Source: Vulcanimicrobiota bacterium
GTDB lineage: Bacteria; Vulcanimicrobiota; Vulcanimicrobiia; Vulcanimicrobiales; Vulcanimicrobiaceae
Direction: 5' to 3'
NCBI GenBank assembly: GCA_027459645.1
Contig: DAIDHQ010000039.1
Location: forward strand, 1-64,000
Length of the DNA: 64,000 nucleotides
This document shows positions 38,529 through 47,185 of this stretch, piece after piece (the stretch's first letter is position 1; the number at the start of each line of letters is the position of its first letter). The translations under genes and the position numbers were made by a program. The notes beneath the pieces were generated by a model. The model had not been told where the DNA came from. It ran no database searches and saw nothing but the letters and a program-made list of their open reading frames with translations.

Positions 38529-38825
38529 ATGTTGAGCGACTGGTACAAACGACAGCGGGCGCGTAGAGCAGCCCCGAGACTTCTCATTTCAACGGCGGCC
38601 GCACCGGCCGTGGGTATTGCGTGCGTGCTGGCTGCGCGATGGGCGCTGACGGCCAGCGGTGGATTTCTGAGCACCGATCAGGCGAATTTTATGGTGGCGA
38701 CACTGTTGATGATCGCGGTGCCGGCGTTCGTGTTCTCCGGTTACGCCGCGCTCAAGCTGTTGCGCCTGGCGCGCGATTCGAAGCTGTCGCTTATGGCGAT
38801 GCTGTTGCCGCCGGACTCGGAGTAG
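38529..38825 (+). CDS. Small two-helix membrane protein
   Basis: 98 residues. A basic N-terminus (WYKRQRARRAAPR) precedes two membrane helices (about 20-40 and 55-77; FMVATLLMIAVPAFVFSGYA), consistent with positive-inside topology. Unknown family. Its last 35 nt overlap the end of the convergent gene 38791-39537. Confidence 0.6.
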   Translation: MLSDWYKRQRARRAAPRLLISTAAAPAVGIACVLAARWALTASGGFLSTDQANFMVATLLMIAVPAFVFSGYAALKLLRLARDSKLSLMAMLLPPDSE

Positions 38826-39537
38826 GCGACGCCGCCAGCCGCGGATCCGGTGCTTGCGCCGGAAACGTGTAATCCGTGAATGTCGTTACCGCTTCGACTT
38901 TGAACGTGCTGACGAACACGTGCTCGGTCGCGCTCCACGTTCCGCGCGTAAGCACCCAGTGGCCGTCCACCATCCCGTAGTCGAGTCCGATCGTCATGTC
39001 GCTGCCGTTGACTTGCAGCGTGACGTGCGACGGCAATTGCGTGGACGGGTCCTCGCGCACGTCGGTCGGATAGAACGAGTTTCCCGTGCGCGCCGTCGGC
39101 TCGACCGTAAAGTGCAGTGCCTGGGGCGTTGAATCCGCAGCATACTGCGGCGCGTATTCGCTGATATACGGAACGATGGCGTCGATGCCCGGTTGCGGCG
39201 GCGGAGGAAGCGGAAAATAATACGGCTTTCCCGGATTAAACGTGATATCGATTCTTTTCAAGTTCGCAAAGTAGCTAAACGAGAAGGTCGAAAAGGGATC
39301 GAAGTACGGGAGAACCGGAAACGCTTCACCGGTGCGCACCGCGCCTTGCGGAAGATCGTGCATGATCGCCACGTTATCGGCGACGCGCACCATCACCGAA
39401 CGATCGATGTCTTTGCTCTGGCCGTTGCCCAGGACGTGCGTGCGCTCCACGTAGGTCATGTACGCGGGCATTGCCGAGGTGTACGTCGTCCCGGTGTGAT
39501 TGACGAGTGCGGCGAATGCGAGGTCGGCTCCAGTCAT
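38791..39537 (-). CDS. Uncharacterised protein, possibly beta-rich
   Basis: 248 residues from the ATG at 39537, avoiding overlap with the divergent amidohydrolase gene; a start at 39558 would share that gene's start region. Segments such as HVTLQVNGSDMTIGLDYGMV and STFKVEAVTTFTDYTFPA look like strands of a sandwich or barrel. There is a Pro-rich middle (PLPPPPQPG) and a TPSPAA tail. No signal peptide is obvious. I do not recognise a family. Confidence 0.6.
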   Translation of the reverse strand: MTGADLAFAALVNHTGTTYTSAMPAYMTYVERTHVLGNGQSKDIDRSVMVRVADNVAIMHDLPQGAVRTGEAFPVLPYFDPFSTFSFSYFANLKRIDITFNPGKPYYFPLPPPPQPGIDAIVPYISEYAPQYAADSTPQALHFTVEPTARTGNSFYPTDVREDPSTQLPSHVTLQVNGSDMTIGLDYGMVDGHWVLTRGTWSATEHVFVSTFKVEAVTTFTDYTFPAQAPDPRLAASPTPSPAATASP

Positions 39538-39557
39538 GACCCGAAAGCATTTGCCCA

Positions 39558-40736
39558 ATGATCGAAGAGGTTCCCGCGCCCGTCGCCGAGCGCGTCATCG
39601 AAATTCGCCGGGCAATCCACCGCCATCCGGAACTGGGGTTCGAAGAGCATCGCACGAGCGCTCTGGTCGAGGCCGAGCTGGATGGGCTCGGCATCGAACA
39701 CCGTCGCGTCGCAACGACCGGCGTCGTGGGCGTGGTTCGCGGCGCCAAACCTGGCCGCGTTGCCGGGCTGCGGGCCGACATGGACGCACTGCCGATCACG
39801 GAGCGCACGGGGTTGCCGTACGCATCGGAGATCGACGGCGTGATGCACGCGTGCGGACACGACGCGCACACGGCCATGCTGCTGGGAGCGGCGCGGGTGT
39901 TGCAGGAAACGCGCGCGTCGTTCGAAGGAACGGCCGTGCTGCTCTTTCAGCCCGCGGAAGAAGGGCCGGGCGGCGCGGAACCGATGATCGCCGAAGGCGC
40001 ACTCGACGATCCGCGCGTCGACGCGGTTGCAATGCTGCACGTCGATCCGCGCATCGCACCGGGCGAAATCAGCATCACACCGGGGCCCGTGAACGCCTCC
40101 GCCGACGAACTGCACGTGACGGTGCGCGGAAAAGGCGGCCACGGCGCGTATCCGCATACGGCCGTCGACGCGGTACCGGCCGCCGCTGCAATCGTGCTTG
40201 CACTGCAAACCATTGCTTCGCGCGAGACCGATCCGTTGAAAAGCGTCGTCGTTACGATCGGCACGATCGTGGGCGGCTATCGTAACAACGTCATTGCCGA
40301 CGAAGTGCGCATGACGGGAACGTTGCGCGCGCACGATCCCGCGGTGCGCGACGGATTGGAAGCACGCGTGCGACGCATCATCGATCACACGGCGGCGGCG
40401 TACGGCGCGACGGCCGAAATTACGATCGTGCGCGGCTATCCGCCCGTCGTCAACGACGCGGCGCTTGCGCAGAAATTCGCGTCCTACATGCGCGAACAAC
40501 GCGGCATTCGCGTGGAAGCGCTGCCGCCGACCATGGGCGGCGAAGACTTCGCCTATTTCGCGCAACGCGTGCCCGGCGTGCTCGTGCGCTTGGGGATCCG
40601 CAGCGAGGCGGCGGGATCGGTTTTTCCGGGGCATAGTGCGGAATTTCGTATCGACGAGGCGGCCCTGCCGGTGGGCGTTCGAACCCTGGTCGCGTTTGCT
40701 CGAGGGGTAGGAAGCGGAGCGATCCTCAACCAGTAG
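39558..40736 (+). CDS. M20 family metallo-amidohydrolase
   Basis: 392 residues of the M20D (hippurate hydrolase/IAA-amino-acid hydrolase-like) type. Metal and catalytic motifs are RADMDALPI, GVMHACGHDAHTAMLLGAA and LFQPAEEGPGGAEPM, with the C-terminal MGGEDFAYFAQRVPG completing the site. A dimerisation domain occupies about residues 180-295. It removes acyl groups from N-acyl amino acids in the cytoplasm; the exact substrate is unknown. Confidence 0.92.
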   Translation: MIEEVPAPVAERVIEIRRAIHRHPELGFEEHRTSALVEAELDGLGIEHRRVATTGVVGVVRGAKPGRVAGLRADMDALPITERTGLPYASEIDGVMHACGHDAHTAMLLGAARVLQETRASFEGTAVLLFQPAEEGPGGAEPMIAEGALDDPRVDAVAMLHVDPRIAPGEISITPGPVNASADELHVTVRGKGGHGAYPHTAVDAVPAAAAIVLALQTIASRETDPLKSVVVTIGTIVGGYRNNVIADEVRMTGTLRAHDPAVRDGLEARVRRIIDHTAAAYGATAEITIVRGYPPVVNDAALAQKFASYMREQRGIRVEALPPTMGGEDFAYFAQRVPGVLVRLGIRSEAAGSVFPGHSAEFRIDEAALPVGVRTLVAFARGVGSGAILNQ

Positions 40737-40761
40737 TAGTTGCGACAAAAGCAGGCACTAT

Positions 40762-40782
40762 TGGTGGTATGTCGAACCACCA
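40762..40782. promoter_or_regulatory. Inverted repeat upstream of the SRPBCC gene
   Basis: TGGTGGT (40762-40768) and ACCACCA (40776-40782) are perfect 7-bp arms around a 7-nt spacer, ending 5 nt before the ATG at 40788. With no T tract it is more likely an operator or leader hairpin than a terminator. Confidence 0.4.
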
Positions 40783-40787
40783 GCGAC

Positions 40788-41255
40788 ATGGCTACCATCA
40801 GCGCGAGCCTGGACATCGAGTCCCCCCCGGAAGATGCCTTCCAGCTCTTGTGTGCCGTTGAGAAATGGCCGGTGTGGCTGTCGTTCATCCGCAGCGCCAC
40901 GCCCGTCGATTCCGCTGCTCCCATCGCCGCCGGAAGCGAGGTCGTCCTGCGGACGGCACTGCCGGGCGAGGAAGAGCAGCTCTACGAGGTGGACCAATTC
41001 ATCTCGAACTACCACCTTTCGCTCGTGGGCGCGTATTCGGTGCGCCGGCGCCTCGATTTTCGGATCGAACGCAAGACGTCGCGGGCGCGCATCCACGTGA
41101 AGCTGGACTATCCGGCATACGGCGGGAAGCTTGGAATGATGGTGGACCACTGGCGGAACGGGCGCCGCTTGGAACGGGTGCTCGACGAAGCGCTCGTCCA
41201 TTTCAAACACCTCGTCGAATACCGCGCGAACGACGGCCTGCTTGCCGATTTTTAG
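40788..41255 (+). CDS. SRPBCC (START-like) superfamily protein
   Basis: 155 residues beginning MATISASLDIESPPEDAFQL, the usual first strand and helix of a polyketide-cyclase/dehydrase-like helix-grip fold. EKWPVWLSFIRSATPVD and a long C-terminal helix also fit. Such proteins bind hydrophobic ligands or act as ring-forming enzymes; the ligand is unknown. The start at 40788 is preferred over 40740 because of this conserved N-terminus. Confidence 0.75.
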   Translation: MATISASLDIESPPEDAFQLLCAVEKWPVWLSFIRSATPVDSAAPIAAGSEVVLRTALPGEEEQLYEVDQFISNYHLSLVGAYSVRRRLDFRIERKTSRARIHVKLDYPAYGGKLGMMVDHWRNGRRLERVLDEALVHFKHLVEYRANDGLLADF

Positions 41256-41296
41256 GCGTCCGGCTTTGGCAGTCGTTGACCAAGACTGCTAGCTTT

Positions 41297-41304
41297 GGTA
41301 TAAA
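41297..41304 (+). promoter_or_regulatory. Probable -10 promoter of the FmdB-like gene
   Basis: TGGTATAAA, an extended -10-like element, ends 9 nt before the ATG at 41314, so the transcript would start almost at the start codon. Confidence 0.45.
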
Positions 41305-41313
41305 AGGGGCGAT

Positions 41314-41571
41314 ATGCCGCTCTACGATTATCGCTGCGAAAACTGCCAGAAGGTCACCGAGGTCCGCCACGGTTTCAACGAAACCAACGCGCAGGCGTGC
41401 CCCCAGTGCGGCGGCTCGCTCAAGCGTATGTTCAGCGCTGCGCCGATCGTTTTTAAAGGCTCGGGCTTCTATGTGACGGACTCCCGCTCGTCATCTTCGA
41501 GCGACTCGTCGTCTTCGAGCGACTCGTCATCTTCGAATTCGTCGTCGTCTTCGAGCGAATCCGCGGCCTGA
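41314..41571 (+). CDS. FmdB-family zinc-ribbon protein with poly-Ser tail
   Basis: 85 residues. The N-terminal zinc ribbon (MPLYDYRCENCQKVTEV ... ACPQCGGSLKRMFS) carries two CxxC pairs. FKGSGFYVTD is the second conserved block of the FmdB family, and the last 30 residues are almost only Ser, Asp and Asn. The family is annotated as a putative regulator from its neighbourhood in other genomes; its molecular role is unclear. Confidence 0.88.
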   Translation: MPLYDYRCENCQKVTEVRHGFNETNAQACPQCGGSLKRMFSAAPIVFKGSGFYVTDSRSSSSSDSSSSSDSSSSNSSSSSSESAA

Positions 41572-41572
41572 C

Positions 41573-41923
41573 GTGCAATTGAGCTGGTCGGCGTGGGTCC
41601 TCGTGATCTGCGCGATCGTCTCGCTCGTCGCGATCCTCTTCGGCGTCGTGCGTGCTGCGTTGGCAGCGGCCGTCGTAAAACGTCATGCCGATGTGCTGAC
41701 CTCGGCGCTTCCCGTCGGCGATTTGGCAGAACTCGAAGCCTACATGCAGCGGATCAACGGCGCCGTCGAAGGCATACGGCCGCTCATCGCACGCGGACAG
41801 GCCGCGGTTCAGCGGATCGATCGGGCGCTACGCGAGCTGCGCATGCCCGAAGCGATCGCCGCTTTGCGGCTGGCAGGTGCGTCACTCCGTCTCTTGTTCG
41901 GGCGGTTCCCAACTCCACGATGA
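41573..41923 (+). CDS. Small protein with one membrane helix
   Basis: 116 residues from a GTG next to the FmdB stop. Residues 6-32 form a membrane helix (VLVICAIVSLVAILFGVV) and the rest is amphipathic helical (MQRINGAVEGIRPLIARGQA). Unknown family. Its end overlaps the end of the convergent methyltransferase gene by about 40 nt. Confidence 0.5.
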   Translation: MQLSWSAWVLVICAIVSLVAILFGVVRAALAAAVVKRHADVLTSALPVGDLAELEAYMQRINGAVEGIRPLIARGQAAVQRIDRALRELRMPEAIAALRLAGASLRLLFGRFPTPR

Positions 41924-43051
41924 ATTGGGCGGCACGCCTTCCGGCGGCAGCCCGAATCCCCCACCCTCACCCGGAACGGCAAACGGCATGCCGAACGGCG
42001 AGCCCGCCGGTGTCGGCGGCGACGCCGGTGATGGAGGCGTTGGTGGCGGCGGAGCCCCAAACGGCAGTCCCGCGCCCACTCCGAAGCCCGGCGCCGGTTC
42101 TTCCGGCTGCGGCGCGCGCGGCGGCGGTTTCACGGCCGGCGCGGGGGCGGTAACGGCGGGCGCCGGAACAACGGGAGCCGGCGGTTCCACCGGCGGGAAT
42201 TCGTAGCCCGTTTCGGTCGAAACGTTTGTGCTTCGTGCTGCAGCGGGTTCGGCCGGCTTTGCGGCCGGAATGGCCTTCGACGGTTTTGCGGTGACGGCTG
42301 TGGCCTGGCGTTGCGTGAAATTCGGAAGGATCAACTCGCCTTCAGCGGCTCCGACCAACACGTAGCGCGGCGGCGGCAGCAGTTGCGCTCCGGAACGATT
42401 GGCGATCTCGCGCAATTCATCCATGTACTGGCGCGGCGCTTCCTCCATTTCGATCGTGTGCAGCATCAGTTCGATCGTGTCGTAGAGATATTCGCGCGGC
42501 GGCACCTTTGCAAACGCAAACACGTTCTGCGATACCTCGGCCTTCACCGATTGCATCAGCTTTTTCCAGTACTCCATCGGCTGGTAGTATTCGAACTGGC
42601 CGAGTTCGCGTTTGGCTTGCGAATAGAGAAGTGCGATGCGTTTTCCCAGTGGATCGGCGGGCGGAGCGGGTTCCACGATCGCCACGCGTCGCGCAACGCG
42701 CGCGAGTTCGGCGACGACTTGCGCGTGAAAGAACGGATCGATTTCGTGCAGGTAATGGAACGCGATAGCGAGATCGAAGCTGTTATCTTTTGCGGGGATC
42801 ACCGAGGTGCTGCCGCGCAACAGTTTTGCGTCGAGCTTGCGGTTGCGGTTGATTTCCGGATCGCGATGCTCGATGACCGTCAGCTGCGCGCCCGAAGCGA
42901 TGGCACGTTTTGCATACGCGGCCTCCGGGCCGTACCCGCAGAGCAACGTCTTCGCGCCCGGTTCGATCGCGATCGCTTCCCAGATCAGCGTGTCGATATA
43001 GCGCGCCTCGTTCGCGAATTCATCCGCCGTATAGACCGGCTGCTCGTTCAC
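41882..43051 (-). CDS. Class I SAM-dependent methyltransferase with disordered tail
   Basis: 389 residues. A SAM-binding fold occupies about 30-200 (KTLLCGYGPEAAYAKRAI, NSFDLAIAFHYLHEIDPFFH, VARRVAIVEPAPP). The last 170 residues are Pro/Ala/Gly-rich and probably disordered. The GTG at 43051 overlaps the aroA stop, so the two are translationally coupled. The methyl acceptor is unknown. Confidence 0.75.
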   Translation of the reverse strand: MNEQPVYTADEFANEARYIDTLIWEAIAIEPGAKTLLCGYGPEAAYAKRAIASGAQLTVIEHRDPEINRNRKLDAKLLRGSTSVIPAKDNSFDLAIAFHYLHEIDPFFHAQVVAELARVARRVAIVEPAPPADPLGKRIALLYSQAKRELGQFEYYQPMEYWKKLMQSVKAEVSQNVFAFAKVPPREYLYDTIELMLHTIEMEEAPRQYMDELREIANRSGAQLLPPPRYVLVGAAEGELILPNFTQRQATAVTAKPSKAIPAAKPAEPAAARSTNVSTETGYEFPPVEPPAPVVPAPAVTAPAPAVKPPPRAPQPEEPAPGFGVGAGLPFGAPPPPTPPSPASPPTPAGSPFGMPFAVPGEGGGFGLPPEGVPPNSSWSWEPPEQETE

Positions 43052-44331
43052 GCGCGTTGTACACTCCGTAGCGTTTCGATAAAAGCTGGAAAGCTGACGT
43101 CGATGCTTGTATCGCTGTCGACCGCGACGGGACCGGCGCCCGCGGCGAGCGAGGCTGCCGCCATCGCGATGCGGTGGTCGTGATGCGTTTCGACCGAAGC
43201 GCCGCCGCCGTGCGGCTTGCCGCCGTGAATGGTAACGGCGTTTGCCTCGACTGAAACGGGGATGCCCGCTGCGCCGAGCAAGCGTTCGATGGCCGCTAGG
43301 CGGTCGGATTCTTTGGTTCGAAGATCCCGCACGCCGCTAATCTTCGTGTCGCCGGCGGCAAATGCCGCTGCCACGGCGAGAACCGGGATTTCGTCGATCG
43401 CGCGCAATGCCACATCCGGTCCGATCGTCGTGGCGCGTAGCGGCGCGTGGCGTACGACCAGATCGGCGACGGGCTCTCCGCACTGCTCGCGCGGATTCGC
43501 AAGCTCGATATCCGCTCCCATCGCCCGCAATGCATCCAGCAATCCGGTGCGCGTCGGATTGACGTTCACGCCGCGCACGGTCAACTCGCTTTCCGGAGTC
43601 ACCGTGGCCGCGACGATGAAGAATGCGGCGGCGGAAAAATCGCCGGGCACGTCGATGTCGCCGGCGCGCGTGAGGCCGCCGCGAAGCGCGATCGTTTGGC
43701 CGTTCCAGGTTACGTCGGCGCCGAGGTAGCGCATCAGCCGCTCGGTGTGATCGCGCGAGCCGCGATCGGCGAGAATCTCGATGTCTGAGCGCGAGAAGAG
43801 CGCCGCGAGCAATAGCGCCGACTTCACTTGCGCCGAAGGCGAGAGCAAAATGAAGCGGCGCGTTTCGATCTGCGGCGTGCCGAGCAGGGTCATCGGCAAG
43901 TGCCCTTCGGTGGTGTCGATCTTTGCGCCGAAGGCGCGCAATTGGGCTGCGACCGGCTCCATCGGGCGGCGGCTGAGCGATGCGTCGCCTTCGAACCGAA
44001 CGTGCACGCTCGCGCCCGCGCAAACGCCCAGCATCATGCGCGCGGTCGATCCCGAGTTCATGCAGTCGATTGCGCCCACCGGATCGCGAAGAGGCGTCGG
44101 ATGGAGCGCCAGCGCGCTAGCGCTGCCCTCGACCTCGATGCCGAGCGCGATTAGCGCCTCGAGCGTTGCCCGCACGTCGCGGCCGCCGTTGAGGCCGCGG
44201 ATCTGCAGTGGGCCTGGCGCTGCAGCAGCGAGCAACAGCGCCCGGTGGGAGATCGATTTGTCCCCCGGAACGTCGATCGACCCGCGCAGCGGGCCTGGCG
44301 AGAAGAGACGAGGGGTGGTGAGATCGGGCAT
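43048..44331 (-). CDS. aroA: EPSP synthase (3-phosphoshikimate 1-carboxyvinyltransferase)
   Basis: 427 residues, two-domain EPSP synthase of the shikimate pathway. Signatures are VPGDKSISHRALLLAA at the N-terminus, MNSGSTARMMLGVCAG in the phosphoenolpyruvate region, and LRTKESDRLAAIERLL and HHDHRIAMAAA near the C-terminus. The NSGSTARMMLG loop departs from the LGNAGTA form of class I enzymes. Complete length; ATG at 44331. Confidence 0.95.
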   Translation of the reverse strand: MPDLTTPRLFSPGPLRGSIDVPGDKSISHRALLLAAAAPGPLQIRGLNGGRDVRATLEALIALGIEVEGSASALALHPTPLRDPVGAIDCMNSGSTARMMLGVCAGASVHVRFEGDASLSRRPMEPVAAQLRAFGAKIDTTEGHLPMTLLGTPQIETRRFILLSPSAQVKSALLLAALFSRSDIEILADRGSRDHTERLMRYLGADVTWNGQTIALRGGLTRAGDIDVPGDFSAAAFFIVAATVTPESELTVRGVNVNPTRTGLLDALRAMGADIELANPREQCGEPVADLVVRHAPLRATTIGPDVALRAIDEIPVLAVAAAFAAGDTKISGVRDLRTKESDRLAAIERLLGAAGIPVSVEANAVTIHGGKPHGGGASVETHHDHRIAMAAASLAAGAGPVAVDSDTSIDVSFPAFIETLRSVQRA

Positions 44332-44417
44332 CAGCCCGGTTTACGCGGATAAAGACCGGCGCTTCCTCCCAGTCGAATGGACCTCGAGATTGTGCCGGCA
44401 CCCGAGATTCTGTAAAG

Positions 44418-44436
44418 TGGTCATATAGTATGACCA
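44418..44436. promoter_or_regulatory. Palindromic operator over the antitoxin start codon
   Basis: TGGTCATA (44418-44425) and TATGACCA (44429-44436) are perfect 8-bp arms with a 3-nt spacer. The right arm contains the ATG of the antitoxin gene at 44430. This is the expected layout for autoregulation by a Phd-type antitoxin. Confidence 0.65.
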
Positions 44437-44702
44437 GAAAAAAAGCGAAGCCGCCCGTATCTTTTTTGCTTGCGTCCTCGCGTGAAATCGGGGCCGCCGA
44501 ATTCAAGGCACGGTGCCTCGAAATCATGGATGAAGTTGAGCGCCAAGGTATCGAGGTGACCATCACCAAGCATCGCCGGCCGGTCGCACGGCTCGTTCCC
44601 GCTCGCGCTCCGGGCGTGTTCTGCGGGTCGATGAAAGATTCGATCCTTTGGGAGGGCGATCTGATCAGTCCGATCGACGTCGAGTGGGAAGCGGGGCAAT
44701 GA
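44430..44702 (+). CDS. Phd/YefM-type antitoxin
   Basis: 90 residues. IGAAEFKARCLEIMDEVERQ followed by EVTITKHRRPVARLVPA is the classic DNA-binding N-terminal domain of Phd/YefM antitoxins; the C-terminal portion (about 65-90) would bind and inhibit the toxin. It overlaps the toxin gene by 4 nt and has a palindrome over its start codon, consistent with self-repression. Confidence 0.92.
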   Translation: MTRKKAKPPVSFLLASSREIGAAEFKARCLEIMDEVERQGIEVTITKHRRPVARLVPARAPGVFCGSMKDSILWEGDLISPIDVEWEAGQ

Positions 44703-45097
44703 TCCTTCTCGATACCCATGCCGCGCTGTGGGCGATCGAATCGCGGTTACCGAGCAAGGTGGCAAAAACGATCGATGCTGCCTCTGGTAGGTCGGAGCTC
44801 TTGCTTTCACCTATTAGCGCGTGGGAAATCGGGATGCTCGTGAGCAAGGGGCGATTGAGACTTCAGGAGCCCGCGGACGCTTTTGTTGCGCGGTTGTTTT
44901 CGCAACCGGGCGTCGTGATTGCAAACCTTACGCCGCTCGCAGCGATGCAGTCGGCGATGGTGGAGATGCACGCCGATCCCGCGGACCGCATGCTCGTTGC
45001 GACCGCAATTGCCTACGGTGCGGATTTCGTGACGCGTGACGCGCGCATCATCTCCTGGGCGAAGTCGACGCGCGCGCTGCGATGCGTGGCCTGTTAA
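44699..45097 (+). CDS. PIN-domain ribonuclease toxin (VapC-like)
   Basis: 132 residues. The acidic metal-binding residues of a PIN nuclease are visible: Asp5 (MILLDTHAALW), Glu43 (SAWEIGML), Asp96 (DPADRMLVATA) and Asp114 (VTRDARI). VapC enzymes cut tRNA or rRNA when free of antitoxin. The ATG at 44699 overlaps the antitoxin stop; its own stop overlaps the stop of the convergent peptidase gene. Confidence 0.92.
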   Translation: MILLDTHAALWAIESRLPSKVAKTIDAASGRSELLLSPISAWEIGMLVSKGRLRLQEPADAFVARLFSQPGVVIANLTPLAAMQSAMVEMHADPADRMLVATAIAYGADFVTRDARIISWAKSTRALRCVAC

Positions 45098-46113
45098 GGT
45101 TGCGGCGCGAGTGCTTTTGTTTCATTTTTGAGCGCGTGTTGAGCCTCTTTGCGAAGACCCGCGTCTTGCGTGTGGGCAGCGACGCTGCCTAGAGCGAGCG
45201 CATAGGCTTTAGTCAACGCGTCGGCTGCCGGCACGGCGACGTCGGGTGCAATGCCCGTGCCTTCCCAGTTGGTCTTGGTCACGGGACTATAAGCATAGCC
45301 TTCGGGCATGAAGATCGCGAACTCGCTGCCCAAAGCGTGCATGTCGCCCGGGTTTGCGCCGCCGCCGGTCGTTTGTCCGACGATCGTTACGCGGTGTAAG
45401 TTGTGCAGATCGTAGGTAAACTGTTCGGCACATGAAAACGTGCGATCGCTCGTGAGAAGATAGACCGGCTTCTTTACATAGAGCGGACCGGGAACCGTGG
45501 CCGCCGTCCGTTGTTGCTGCTCGACCATCTTGCCGCTTTTGGGATCGCGCCAGCGGATCGACGTGATTTGCTCTTGATGCGGGAAGAAGTAGGCTTCCAA
45601 GGTTTGCGCCGCGATCGGTGAGCCGCCGCCGTTGCGCCGAAGGTCGATGATGAGCGCGTCCGTGTTGCCGAGAAAACCCATCGTCGCGGCGATCGTTTTG
45701 CCGACGTCGGGGTCGCTCGAGAAATAGCGGAAATCGATGTAGCCCACGTTGCCGGGCAGACGCCTTACGTTGAAGAAGCCGAAATTTGCGTCTTCTTCGA
45801 AACGATGTTCGGCCGCGCGTTCCGCCGGCGTCGGCATTCCACGCGCGTTGAGCTGCTCGCGAAACGGATAGGCTACGTGAACGTGCTTGTCGTGCGTCAC
45901 CATGGCCAGATCGTGATTGACCGCGCGCTGAAATGCTTTGGGATCGCTCAGCCTTTCATACTGCGGCGCGTGCGCCTTGAGCGTCGCGACGGCTTCCTCG
46001 GCGACCGCGGGAAAGGGATAAACGCTGAACGCCTGTTCGGCCTTGGCAAGGACGCCGTCGATCTGCGCCGGCGTGAGCGCCGTGGCGGCCGCAAGAAGGA
46101 GTGCGTGAATCAT
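45094..46113 (-). CDS. S41 family C-terminal-processing-like peptidase
   Basis: 339 residues from the ATG at 46113. A short signal peptide (MIHALLLAAATALTPAQ) precedes a helical N-domain and an S41 catalytic domain: FGFFNVRRLPGNVGYIDFRY, ALIIDLRRNGGGSPIAAQTL, and the nucleophile Ser in LLTSDRTFSCAEQFTYDL. No PDZ domain is evident, as in IRBP/tricorn-type secreted S41 enzymes. A longer in-frame reading to 46467 runs antisense through the Lrp gene and was rejected. Confidence 0.85.
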   Translation of the reverse strand: MIHALLLAAATALTPAQIDGVLAKAEQAFSVYPFPAVAEEAVATLKAHAPQYERLSDPKAFQRAVNHDLAMVTHDKHVHVAYPFREQLNARGMPTPAERAAEHRFEEDANFGFFNVRRLPGNVGYIDFRYFSSDPDVGKTIAATMGFLGNTDALIIDLRRNGGGSPIAAQTLEAYFFPHQEQITSIRWRDPKSGKMVEQQQRTAATVPGPLYVKKPVYLLTSDRTFSCAEQFTYDLHNLHRVTIVGQTTGGGANPGDMHALGSEFAIFMPEGYAYSPVTKTNWEGTGIAPDVAVPAADALTKAYALALGSVAAHTQDAGLRKEAQHALKNETKALAPQP

Positions 46114-46192
46114 GCGCTTAGCATAACGCAGTTCGAGCCTCGGTTCACACGGAATTACGGGGCTCTCCTCGTCTGTCGCCGAAGAAAGCGCG

Positions 46193-46636
46193 GTGATAGA
46201 CGCAATCGACCGAGATATTCTCAGTTCCCTAGAACGCGACGGCCGCATCTCGTTCAAGGAGCTCTCCGAAATCGTCGGACTCTCGGCCAACGCGGTTGCC
46301 GATCGCGTGCGGAAGCTCGAAGAGCAGGGCGTGATTCGCGCATTCACGGCCGAGATCGCGCCGGCGCCCTTCGGTTTCGGCTTGCACGCGCTGATCGAAG
46401 TAAAGATGGAATCGACCACGACGGCGGAGCAGTTCGAAGCGCGGGCCGCCGCGACACCCGGCGTCATCCGTGCACTCGTTACGACCGGCCGCTACGACTG
46501 GGTGTTAGAGTGCGTCGCCCGCGATCAGCAAGACCTGCAGCGCATCATCGAAGCGCTTCGCGCGGGCGGTCTTACGCGCGATACCTACAGTCGCATCATC
46601 GCCACCGACAAGCGGTTTCCATTACGCTTGTCCTAG
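46193..46636 (+). CDS. Lrp/AsnC family transcriptional regulator
   Basis: 147 residues: an N-terminal winged HTH (DRDILSSLERDGRISFKELS ... VADRVRKLEEQGVI) and a C-terminal RAM domain (FGLHALIEVKMESTT ... GRYDWVLECVARDQQDL). Members sense amino acids and control their metabolism. The GTG start at 46193 is consistent with family length. It diverges from the S41 peptidase gene, which it might regulate; that is inference. Confidence 0.92.
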   Translation: MIDAIDRDILSSLERDGRISFKELSEIVGLSANAVADRVRKLEEQGVIRAFTAEIAPAPFGFGLHALIEVKMESTTTAEQFEARAAATPGVIRALVTTGRYDWVLECVARDQQDLQRIIEALRAGGLTRDTYSRIIATDKRFPLRLS

Positions 46637-46811
46637 TGCCCGATGCACGGCGCCACGCGGGAAACGCCGCAGTCATGGCGACGTAACGCTTCTCCGGCGC
46701 GCTTTCCCCATATAGAAAACTGTCTCCAAAGTTCCAACGGGTTATCCCGATCGCGAGAAGCGCTAGGCGAGTGCTAGGGCGGCCGAGGCAGAAGGCGAAA
46801 GCATTACACTA
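46637..46811. other. Intergenic gap
   Basis: I see no gene or strong hairpin. The stretch 46704-46740 is noticeably A/T-richer than its surroundings and could hold a promoter for the following small gene. Confidence 0.3.
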
Positions 46812-47126
46812 GTGAAGCAGGGGCAGTCGTTTCTCACTCGCATGTTTCCGCTGCTGCTCGCATCGAGCGCGCTAGCCGCGGAATATATATTTCTAGCGAT
46901 CTATTTCTCACGCTCGTGCGGTTGGTCCCAGTGGCCAACTCCAATCATCATTTGGAGCCTCATGGGATTCCCGGTTACGTTTGGAATTCCGGTAGCTTTT
47001 TATATTGTCGGGCGTTCGTTGTCCCCGAAGCCGCTGCGGCTCCTCATCTGCATGTTATTGCCGGTGGTCGCGCTGATGCTGGCCGCATCGCTGCACCAAC
47101 CACCTCTCGACTCGTGCAGATTGTAG
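46812..47126 (+). CDS. Small membrane protein, hypothetical
   Basis: 104 residues from a GTG. Three hydrophobic helices are visible (LTRMFPLLLASSALAAEYIF, IIIWSLMGFPVTFGIPVAFY, LRLLICMLLPVVALMLAAS). No family recognised. It lies in the A/T-richer island that precedes the integrated element. Confidence 0.45.
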   Translation: MKQGQSFLTRMFPLLLASSALAAEYIFLAIYFSRSCGWSQWPTPIIIWSLMGFPVTFGIPVAFYIVGRSLSPKPLRLLICMLLPVVALMLAASLHQPPLDSCRL

Positions 47127-47185
47127 TACCGAGGAGAGAAATGGTCAACATGACGACCTCGTGTCCTGCTCGCTAGGATATTCGC

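Noticed and set aside
39538-39558. Start at 39558 for the minus-strand protein 38791-39537
   Set aside because: It would overlap the start of the divergent amidohydrolase, whose N-terminus is conserved; ATG 39537 is sufficient.
44424-44429. TATAGT directly before the antitoxin ATG as a -10 element
   Set aside because: It touches the start codon, which would place transcription inside the gene; the sequence is better explained as part of the operator palindrome.
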